Both the position numbers and the translations under genes were made by a program. From Phenylobacterium sp. (GTDB lineage: Bacteria > Pseudomonadota > Alphaproteobacteria > Caulobacterales > Caulobacteraceae), in the NCBI GenBank assembly GCA_025350885.1, contig JANXXA010000565.1, positions 1 through 6,745 on the forward strand: DNA of 6,745 bases, written 5' to 3'. This document shows positions 1 to 6,745 of the stretch, one piece after another. Numbering within the stretch: the first letter of the stretch is position 1; each line of letters begins with the position of its first letter. The notes below the pieces were generated by a model. The model was not told where the DNA came from and searched no databases. It saw nothing but the letters and a program-made list of their open reading frames with translations.

Positions 1-781
1 CGTCGATCGGTGCGGCCGCCAGACGGCAGCGCATGCGCTGATAGTATCGGCTGTCATACTGGCCGCTGCGCTCGCCATAGCCATAGGCTTCCCGATAGGC
101 GACGGTGTCATTGTAGCCGTAGTAGGGGCCTCTGCTGTCGCACCTGAACCGGTCGTTGGCGTTGCCGACGGCGGCGCCCAGGCCCGCGCCCACCACGCCG
201 CCCAGGATCGCGCCGCCGGTGCGGTGGCCGCTGGCGGCCACGTTCGAACCCAGCGCGGCGCCGGCCAAGGCGCCAATGATCCCGGCGGTGGTGGCCGAGC
301 GGTTGTCATTGCGGCAGCCTGACTGCGTTGTGTAGGCGGTGTCGCGACCGTAGTAGCCCGCCGCCGGGGCCGGTTCGTAGGCTGTCCAGCGCGCGCCATC
401 CCACACCGGCTCGCCGCCGTAGGCGCGACTGTAGGCGCCGTAGCCGTAGCGGGCGTCATAGTCGGCGCGGGCGCGCTGCCAGTCGGCGCGGCGACGTTGA
501 TAGTCCGCGCGCGCCTGTTCATAGCCGGCGCGGTTCATCTCGTAGTGGTCGCGCTTGACCTGGTAGTCTTCGCGACGCGCCTCGTAGGCGTCCTTGCGCG
601 CTTCATAGTCGGCCTGTTGGTCCTGATAACGGCGCTGGTCGTCCTGGTAGCCTTGCGTCGGCTGGTACTGCGGCGCCTGCCGGTACTGGGGCTGACCTTC
701 GTACTGGTACTGGGCGAGGGCGGGGGAGGCCGTGGCGAGCGCCAGGGCGGAGGCCATCGCGATCTTGCAGGGCTTGTTCAT
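1..781 (-). CDS. Exported glycine-zipper protein with Tyr-heptad region (partial, C-terminus off window)
   Basis: An open frame runs from ATG at 781-779 to the window edge with no stop, giving 260 visible residues. Residues 1-23 are a typical Sec signal peptide (positive start, Ala/Leu core, ending SPALA before Gln24). Residues 24-44 are rich in Gln, Tyr and Pro. Residues 45-108 carry an aromatic residue every seventh position (Y45, 52, 59, 66, 73, 80, 87, 94, W101, Y108) among Arg, Asp, Glu, Gln and Ala, probably a long charged helix. Residues 167-206 form two glycine-zipper segments (G170/174/178 and G190/194/198/202/206), as in 17-kDa surface antigen/glycine-zipper 2TM proteins. Cysteines follow at 156, 214 and 252. 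The likely location is periplasm or outer membrane; the function is unknown. Export and the zipper are read from the sequence; the envelope role is inferred from the family. The gene is divergent from accA. Confidence 0.88.
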   Translation of the reverse strand, partial: MNKPCKIAMASALALATASPALAQYQYEGQPQYRQAPQYQPTQGYQDDQRRYQDQQADYEARKDAYEARREDYQVKRDHYEMNRAGYEQARADYQRRRADWQRARADYDARYGYGAYSRAYGGEPVWDGARWTAYEPAPAAGYYGRDTAYTTQSGCRNDNRSATTAGIIGALAGAALGSNVAASGHRTGGAILGGVVGAGLGAAVGNANDRFRCDSRGPYYGYNDTVAYREAYGYGERSGQYDSRYYQRMRCRLAAAPID

Positions 782-979
782 CGTGTTCTCCGTTGCTCGG
801 GCGACGCTCGGCGGGGTCGGACGGGTCGGGACGGGGGCCGGCGTCTCAGGCCCCAACAACACCCCAGCGTGGTCCCGGTTGCATCGCGGAACCGCGCGCC
901 CCCGCCGGCGCTCTTGTGAGCGGGCGGCATCGCGCCTAATTTCCGCCGTTTCTCGCGACGCGAAGGACCGACCCCTAAG
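782..979. promoter_or_regulatory. Divergent intergenic region with bulged hairpin
   Basis: These 198 bases separate two genes that read away from each other, so promoters for both should lie here, but I cannot pick out convincing -35/-10 pairs. A hairpin is visible at 902-927: CCGCC (902-906) pairs with GGCGG (923-927) and CGCTC (909-913) with GAGCG (918-922), with two bulged G and a TTGT loop. A small inverted repeat, TCGCG-A-CGCGA at 953-963, abuts the probable accA ribosome binding site (AAGGA, 963-967, 12 bases from the ATG, rather far). A short imperfect direct repeat of GGGTCGG lies at 814-830. Confidence 0.4.
786..791 (-). promoter_or_regulatory. Ribosome binding site of the glycine-zipper protein gene
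   Basis: On the minus strand GGAGAA stands four bases before the ATG at 781 (its GGAG core six bases before). It supports this start, which also gives an intact signal peptide. Confidence 0.6.
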
Positions 980-3068
<2,089 letters not shown>

Positions 3069-3069
<1 letters not shown>

Positions 3070-3158
3070 AATTACGGTGACAGTTACAAAAACCCCATCG
3101 TTAGCAACTGATCACGCACGGCCGCGCTAAGGGGTTTTTGTAACTGTCACCGTAATTC
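3069..3158. repeat. 28-bp perfect inverted repeat with 34-base loop
   Basis: Bases 3069-3096 are the exact reverse complement of 3131-3158, with no mismatch over 28 bp. The loop is 3097-3130, and within it TTAGC (3101-3105) and GCTAA (3126-3130) extend the pairing after a 4-base bulge (ATCG). The arms are clearly AT-richer than the surrounding genes. The left arm starts on the last base of the upstream gene's TAG. The right arm contains the last three sense codons and the TGA of the convergent aldolase gene. The arm motif ACGGTGACAGTTAC resembles, from memory, palindromic repeats linked to REP/MITE-type elements. It could be a small non-autonomous mobile element that now serves as a terminator. 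Confidence 0.9.
3088..3139. terminator. Bidirectional intrinsic terminator between convergent genes
   Basis: The inner part of the long inverted repeat reads AAAAACCCC (3088-3096), loop, GGGGTTTTT (3131-3139). In either direction an RNA would form a G/C stem followed by five U. It sits between two genes that run towards each other, where a shared terminator is expected. The 34-base loop is larger than usual, but TTAGC/GCTAA pairing inside it shortens it. Confidence 0.7.
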
Positions 3159-4166
3159 CCTCAGCGTCTCGGCGAGCTCGTCCACCGCCTGCGCCGTGGT
3201 CGCCCAGGAGCACATGAAGCGCACCGAGCCGTCGAGGAAGCGGTAGACGAACCAGCCGGCGGCGTGCAGGCGGGCCAGCGTGGGCTCGTCCATCTCTACG
3301 AACACCGCGTTGGCCTCGACCGGGTGGGTGACGCGAAACGGCATGGCGGCGGCGAGGCGGCTGGCCATGGCGTTGGCGTGCGCGGCGTGCCGCAGCAGCG
3401 CGCCGTCCTCCAGCATGCCGATGAACGGGGCGGCGAAGAACCGGCCCTTCGACGGCAGCTGGCCGGATTGCTTGAGCCGCGCGTCGAACCGGCGCGTCAG
3501 CGCGCGGTCGAAGATCACGATGGCCTCGGTGGGCGGCATGCCCGCCTTGGTCCCGCCGATCACCAGCAGATCGACGCCGAGCCCGGCGATCGCCTTCAGG
3601 TCAAATCCGGCCGCCGCGGCATTGGCCAGCCGCGCCCCGTCGAGGTGGACACCACAGCCGCGCGCCTTCACCGGGTCGATCAGCGCCTTCAGCGCGGAGG
3701 CGGCATAGACCGTGCCGTATTCGGTGGCGTTGGTCAGCGACAGCGCGGCCGGCGCCTGCCAGTGCGCCTGGTCCGGGGCGGCCAGCGGCTTTTCCAGGGC
3801 CACCGGATCGATCCTGCCGGACGCCCCGGCCAGGCCGATGATCCCCAGACCGTGGCCGAAGAACCCCGGCGCGCCGGTCTCGTCGGTGGCCACGTGGGCG
3901 TGCTCATGGGCCAGCACGGCCTCGAACGGCCGGCACAGCATCGCCAGGCAGATGGCGTTGGCCGCCGTGCTTGAGGCCACGAACCGCACCTCGGCATCAG
4001 CGTCGAGCAGGCCGCGGATCATGTCGCCGGCGCGCGCGCTGACCGGATCGTCGCCATAGCTCGCGACAAAGCCCGCGTTAGCCTCCAGCATCGCGGCCAT
4101 GGCCTCCGGCGCGGCGGGCGCGGTGTTGTCGGAGTTGAAGTCGTACCGGGCGTCCGGGCTGGCCAT
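3147..4166 (-). CDS. ltaE: Low-specificity L-threonine aldolase
   Basis: This PLP enzyme (fold type I, beta-eliminating lyase family) cleaves L-threonine and L-allo-threonine to glycine and acetaldehyde in the cytoplasm. The 339 residues are close to the 346 of the Pseudomonas LtaE I remember, with matching segments: FNSDNTAPAAPEAM (10-23), ASYGDDPVSARA (35-46), SSTAAN (65-70), AHVATDETGAPGFF (90-103) with the ring-stacking His91, HLDGARLANA (174-183) with Asp176 and Arg179, GGTKAGM (204-210) with Schiff-base Lys207, KQSGQLPSKGRFFAAP (232-247) and RFMCSW (316-321). The start lies 10 bases after the dehydratase stop with no good ribosome binding site of its own, so translation is probably coupled. 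The last codons (Glu-Leu-Arg) and the stop lie in the right arm of the long inverted repeat, and the C-terminus is slightly short. Confidence 0.93.
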   Translation of the reverse strand: MASPDARYDFNSDNTAPAAPEAMAAMLEANAGFVASYGDDPVSARAGDMIRGLLDADAEVRFVASSTAANAICLAMLCRPFEAVLAHEHAHVATDETGAPGFFGHGLGIIGLAGASGRIDPVALEKPLAAPDQAHWQAPAALSLTNATEYGTVYAASALKALIDPVKARGCGVHLDGARLANAAAAGFDLKAIAGLGVDLLVIGGTKAGMPPTEAIVIFDRALTRRFDARLKQSGQLPSKGRFFAAPFIGMLEDGALLRHAAHANAMASRLAAAMPFRVTHPVEANAVFVEMDEPTLARLHAAGWFVYRFLDGSVRFMCSWATTAQAVDELAETLRELR

Positions 4167-4176
4167 CGGCGACCGA

Positions 4177-5154
4177 TTAGCTCGCCGTCGCGGCCATGAT
4201 GTCGCAGAAGGTGGTCATGTCGATGTTGCCGCCGGAGACCACACAGACGATGGGTCCGTCACCGGCAGCGCCCGTCAAGGCGGCGGCGAGCGGCAGGCAG
4301 CCCGCGCCCTCCGCCACGATCCGCGCCTTCTCGGCCATCAGCCGCATAGCGCGCCGCGTCTGGTCGAGGGTGACGACGATGGATCCGTCCACCAGCGGAA
4401 TCATGCGCGCGTACATGCGCGGAAACACGCTCTGTCCGCCGGCGCCATCGACGAAGGAGGCCTGCCATTCCGGGAATTTCTGGGCCGATCCGGCGGCCAG
4501 CGAGCGCGACAGCGGCGCGGCGGTCTCTGGCTCGGCTGCCCAGAGCTTGATGGCGGGATTGATCGCCTTCACCGCGCTGCCGACGCCGGTGATTAGGCCC
4601 CCGCCGCCGACGCCGCAGATCACCGCTACGGTGTCGGGTGCGTCCTCCAGGATCTCCAGGCCCATGGTCGCGTGGCCGGCGATGAAGGCGTCGTCGTCGA
4701 AGGGGTGGATGAAGGTCCCCTCGACGCCCGGATAGGCCCGGTCGTCGAGCGCATTCCAGGCGCTTTCGTAGGACACCAGCACCAGCCTGGCGCCGAGCGC
4801 CCGCATGCGGTCGAGCTTGGAGGTGGGCGCGGTCTCGATGGCGACGACCGTGCAGGGGACGCCAGCCTTGCGGGCCGCATAGGCCACGCCCTGGCCCGCG
4901 TTGCCGGCGCTGATCGTCCAGACGCCCTTCTCGCGCTCTTCATCGGAGAGTAGGGCCACCGCATTGGCCGCGCCGCGCAGCTTGTAGGCGTTGATCGGCT
5001 GCAGGTTCTCCAGCTTCAGCCGGATGTCCGGAAAGCTCGCCCCCAGCTCCAGCTTGACCAGCGGCGTGCGCACGCAGGTCCCGGCGATCCGGCCGCGGGC
5101 GGCCTCGATCTCGGCCAGTTCGATCGGACGGATGTCTTCGAGCATGGCGGCCAT
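4177..5154 (-). CDS. PLP-dependent threonine/serine dehydratase-family protein
   Basis: This 325-residue protein is a fold type II PLP enzyme. The family removes water and ammonia from L-threonine or L-serine, giving 2-oxobutanoate or pyruvate. Visible motifs: KLENLQPINAYKLRGAAN (47-64) with Schiff-base Lys58, SAGNAGQGVAYAAR (82-95), tetraglycine phosphate loop CGVGGGGLITG (180-190), AEPE (207-210) and SGGN (308-311), whose Ser contacts the cofactor ring nitrogen. There is no C-terminal ACT regulatory domain, so feedback inhibition by isoleucine is unlikely and a catabolic role is favoured. The usual GSFKxRGA reads NAYKLRGA, and the usual SGNHAQ/SGNHGQ reads AGNAGQ, so substrate choice may differ. 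ATG 5154 was chosen for its Shine-Dalgarno and normal N-terminus; a TTG at 5178 would add eight residues. The threonine aldolase gene follows after 10 bases, a probable operon. Confidence 0.88.
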   Translation of the reverse strand: MAAMLEDIRPIELAEIEAARGRIAGTCVRTPLVKLELGASFPDIRLKLENLQPINAYKLRGAANAVALLSDEEREKGVWTISAGNAGQGVAYAARKAGVPCTVVAIETAPTSKLDRMRALGARLVLVSYESAWNALDDRAYPGVEGTFIHPFDDDAFIAGHATMGLEILEDAPDTVAVICGVGGGGLITGVGSAVKAINPAIKLWAAEPETAAPLSRSLAAGSAQKFPEWQASFVDGAGGQSVFPRMYARMIPLVDGSIVVTLDQTRRAMRLMAEKARIVAEGAGCLPLAAALTGAAGDGPIVCVVSGGNIDMTTFCDIMAATAS

Positions 5155-5159
5155 GGAGG

Positions 5160-5166
5160 TTCCCTC
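5160..5166 (-). promoter_or_regulatory. Ribosome binding site of the dehydratase gene
   Basis: On the minus strand GAGGGAA stands five bases before the ATG at 5154. It favours this start over TTG 5178, which lies upstream of the motif, and over the second ATG at 5145. Confidence 0.6.
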
Positions 5167-5222
5167 AGCCGCCCTCAACTAGCGGCAGCCGGGCCGGAAC
5201 GCCAGCGGCCGCCCTGTAAGAT

Positions 5223-5243
5223 GTTCCCATCCGCGATGGGAGC
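5223..5243. repeat. Short hairpin in the divergent intergenic region
   Basis: TCCCATC (5225-5231) pairs with GATGGGA (5235-5241) around a CGC loop; one G-U pair and one G-C pair extend the stem to nine pairs. The core CCATC/GATGG is the same as in the second hairpin after accA, so it may be a degraded copy of the same repeat family. It lies about 70 bases before the dehydratase start on that gene's coding strand and 115 bases before the lipocalin-like gene, where it might affect either transcript. I could not identify clear promoters in the rest of 5155-5357. Confidence 0.5.
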
Positions 5244-5357
5244 CCAGGTCCGCCTGCGACCCCTTGCGGGCATCAAGACCGAATGCGACCATTGAGCCCG
5301 GAGGGGCTGTCTCCTGTGGCGACGCCGCTCTCCCGAACGGGACCTCGAAAGAGCAAG

Positions 5358-5867
5358 ATGGCCAAGTTGCTTCGTCCACTGTTCCTATGCGCATTGCTAT
5401 CCATCCTGCCTGCTGAGGCCTTGGCGGCGGCGCGGGGTGGGGCCGCCCAACTGGTCGGCGCCTGGCGTCTCGTTTCGGCGACCGAGCGCATGAGGGATGG
5501 ATCCGAGCGGCCTGATCCCACCGTCGGTGCGTTGGGCCGCGGCTATATCGTCTACACCGCAACTGGCCAAGTCTGCGCCATGTTAGGCAACAGCCAGCGG
5601 TCGCGTTGGGTGGTTGCCGACCAACCGTCCGCGGCCGAGGCCAGCGCCATTCCCGAAAACCTGATCGCCTACTGCGGAGCCTATTCGGTTGATGAGGCCG
5701 GGGGCTTTGTGGTCCACCACGTCGAAATCGATCTTTCCCCGAACCGCACCGGAACCGACCGCAAACGCTTCTTCACGATAACAGGAGACCGCCTGGTACT
5801 TCGCGCAGCGCCTCCCTTGCCTGAAGAGGTGCGAGCTTTGACCATCACCTGGGAACGTGTCCGTTGA
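5358..5867 (+). CDS. Exported lipocalin-like domain protein
   Basis: This 169-residue protein starts with a signal peptide (residues 1-23: Lys/Arg, Leu-rich core, ending EALA before Ala24) and continues as a single lipocalin-like domain of the Lipocalin_5 type. Support comes from LVGAWRLVSATERMRDG (32-48), GYIVYTATGQVCAML (62-76), YCGAYSVDEAGGFVVHHVE (105-123) and DRLVLRAAP through ITWERVR (144-169), which follow the family order. These are small beta-barrels of mostly unknown ligand; a periplasmic location is inferred from the signal peptide. Cys73 and Cys106 could form a disulfide after export. ATG 5358 is preferred over the in-frame ATG 5283 because it places the signal peptide at the very N-terminus; the ribosome binding site (GAAAGAG) is weak. 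It is divergent from the dehydratase-aldolase pair and convergent with the epoxide hydrolase gene. Confidence 0.85.
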   Translation: MAKLLRPLFLCALLSILPAEALAAARGGAAQLVGAWRLVSATERMRDGSERPDPTVGALGRGYIVYTATGQVCAMLGNSQRSRWVVADQPSAAEASAIPENLIAYCGAYSVDEAGGFVVHHVEIDLSPNRTGTDRKRFFTITGDRLVLRAAPPLPEEVRALTITWERVR

Positions 5868-5915
5868 GCGCGGCGCGAACCTAGGGCGGGCCGCTGGCAT
5901 AGCCCCGTCAAGGCT

Positions 5916-5939
5916 GCGAACATCACCGCTGATGTCCGC
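5916..5939. other. Hairpin between convergent genes, possible weak terminator
   Basis: ACATCA (5920-5925) pairs with TGATGT (5930-5935) around CCGC; GCG/CGC (5916-5918 with 5937-5939) continues the stem past one A-C mismatch. It lies 48 bases after the lipocalin-like stop codon and before the end of the minus-strand epoxide hydrolase gene. No U-tract follows in either direction, so a terminator role is only suggested by position. The rest of 5868-5980 shows nothing I can name. Confidence 0.35.
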
Positions 5940-5980
5940 TTCCCTCTATAGCCTCGCTCCTCAAGTTCGCCGGTTGGCCG

Positions 5981-6745
5981 CTAAACCTCCAGCGCCCAGG
6001 CCCGGACCTCGTCCACGTAGAGGTCCGGCTCCTCCATCGCCGCGAAGTGGCCGCCGCGCGGCATCTCTGTCCAGCGGGTGATGTTGTAGGCGCGCTCGGC
6101 GAACGTGCGCGGCGGGGCCTGATAGAGCGGCTCGCCGGGGAAGTTGGCGAAGCTGGTGGGGGTCTCGCAGCGTTCCCCCGGCTCGAAGGCCAGGCCGCCC
6201 TCTTCGACCAGGCCGCGATAGTACCAGGCGCCGGTCGCGAAGCTGTCGGTCATCACATAGAGCATGATGTTGGTCAGCAGCCGGTCCTTGCCATAGGCCG
6301 CATCGAGGGTCTTCTTCGACAGGTCCGACCAGTCGTGAAACCGCTCGGTGATCCAGGCCGCTTGGCCCACCGGGTTGCCCGCCCCCATCCAGGCCAGCGA
6401 CTGCGGCTTCGACACCTGCAGGCGGAAATAGGCGCCCATCACGTCCATCGCTCCGGCCTGGCGCGTCGCCCAGGCGACCTCGGCCTCGCCCTGCGGTCCG
6501 CCGTGCGGCCGGAAGCCCAGCATGTTGAGGTGCAGGGCGCGGGCGTGGGCGCCGTGGTCGCGCCCCAGCCAGGAGGTGACCATCGCCCCCCAGTCGCCGC
6601 CCTGCGCGAGATAGGTGTGGTAGCCCAGCACCTGCGTCATCAGGGTGTTGAACAGCCGCGCCGTGGTGCGCTGGCCGATGGGCCGGCCGGGCTTGGAGGA
6701 GAAGCCGAAGCCGGGGAGGGAGGGGATCACCAGGTCGAAGGCGTC
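5981..6745 (-). CDS. Epoxide hydrolase, microsomal (EPHX1-like) alpha/beta hydrolase type (partial, N-terminus off window)
   Basis: The frame is open to the window edge, giving 254 residues and the stop. The N-terminal epoxide hydrolase domain and the HGxP oxyanion motif expected in this family would lie beyond base 6745. Counting from the edge, IPSLPGFGFSSKP (7-19) leads to QGGDWGAMV (48-56), whose Asp51 is the nucleophile that opens the epoxide. The cap region includes TGAWYYRG (171-178), with candidate epoxide-polarising tyrosines. FPGE (202-205) supplies the probable acid Glu205, aligning with Glu404 of mammalian microsomal enzyme within one residue. RGGHFAAMEEPDLYVDEVRAW (230-250) holds the catalytic His233. 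All visible catalytic residues are present, so the enzyme looks active, converting epoxides to diols by an ester intermediate. A GTG at 6730 is internal, not the start. The natural substrate cannot be told; terpene or xenobiotic epoxides are usual for the family. Confidence 0.92.
   Translation of the reverse strand, partial: DAFDLVIPSLPGFGFSSKPGRPIGQRTTARLFNTLMTQVLGYHTYLAQGGDWGAMVTSWLGRDHGAHARALHLNMLGFRPHGGPQGEAEVAWATRQAGAMDVMGAYFRLQVSKPQSLAWMGAGNPVGQAAWITERFHDWSDLSKKTLDAAYGKDRLLTNIMLYVMTDSFATGAWYYRGLVEEGGLAFEPGERCETPTSFANFPGEPLYQAPPRTFAERAYNITRWTEMPRGGHFAAMEEPDLYVDEVRAWALEV

Noticed and set aside
814..830. A direct repeat of GGGTCGG upstream of the glycine-zipper gene
   Set aside because: Only two short units in a G-rich stretch; chance is a sufficient explanation.
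497..919. A 140-residue hydrophobic plus-strand frame that looks like a membrane protein
   Set aside because: Its Val/Leu runs are the complement of the repeated Tyr/Asp/Arg codons of the minus-strand glycine-zipper protein; there is no ribosome binding site or family support.
3264..3974. A 236-residue plus-strand open frame opposite the threonine aldolase
   Set aside because: Its Arg/Gly/Gln-rich sequence shows no family feature, and the opposite strand encodes a convincing aldolase.
3147..5154. The beta-hydroxyaspartate cycle (BhcB-BhcC-like pair)
   Set aside because: The aldolase is fold type I LtaE-like, not the fold type III D-threonine aldolase type of BhcC, and no aminotransferase or iminosuccinate reductase gene is in the window.
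5283..5357. An earlier ATG for the lipocalin-like protein, adding 25 residues
   Set aside because: It would bury the signal peptide behind a Pro/Ser/Arg-rich leader, and no good ribosome binding site precedes it.
5179..5562. A 127-residue minus-strand frame in the divergent region and over the lipocalin-like gene
   Set aside because: It is Arg/Pro-rich with no motif, and it overlaps the signal peptide-coding part of a supported gene on the other strand.

Overview
The window is an ordinary-looking piece of a GC-rich proteobacterial chromosome, by eye about two-thirds GC. The AccA type, the exported glycine-zipper protein and GC-rich intergenic hairpin repeats suggest an alphaproteobacterium, most likely Caulobacteraceae (Caulobacter/Phenylobacterium-like). 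This assignment is inference: no rRNA or other taxonomic marker is present. There are seven protein genes, two of them cut by the window edges. No tRNA, rRNA, CRISPR array, transposase, phage gene or origin was seen, and no gene-free stretch exceeds about 210 bases.

Layout. Bases 1-781 (minus, C-terminus off the window) encode an exported glycine-zipper protein with a striking seven-residue ladder of tyrosines. A divergent intergenic region with a bulged hairpin separates it from accA (980-1942, plus), the alpha subunit of acetyl-CoA carboxyltransferase. A 63-base GC-rich structure with an outer stem and two inner hairpins follows. Next is a flavoenzyme of the nitronate monooxygenase superfamily (2074-3069, plus) that most resembles the PA1024-type NADH:quinone reductases. 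A 28-bp perfect inverted repeat around a 34-base loop (3069-3158) lies at the convergent junction with the next gene. It looks like a bidirectional terminator and possibly a small palindromic mobile element.

On the minus strand a PLP-dependent threonine/serine dehydratase-family gene (4177-5154) is followed after only 10 bases by a low-specificity L-threonine aldolase gene (3147-4166). The pair forms a probable two-gene operon for beta-hydroxy amino acid breakdown. Divergent from it is a small exported lipocalin-like protein (5358-5867, plus). The window ends inside a microsomal-type epoxide hydrolase gene (5981-6745, minus), which lacks its N-terminal part here.

How the genes work together. 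AccA works in fatty acid synthesis. The dehydratase and aldolase could both act on threonine-like substrates, one giving a 2-oxo acid plus ammonia and the other glycine plus an aldehyde. The quinone reductase-like enzyme and the epoxide hydrolase are stand-alone redox and detoxification functions. I do not see a new multi-gene system. The most unusual signals are the 28-bp inverted repeat that supplies the end of the aldolase gene, the aromatic ladder in the first protein, and altered residues in conserved motifs of the dehydratase and AccA.
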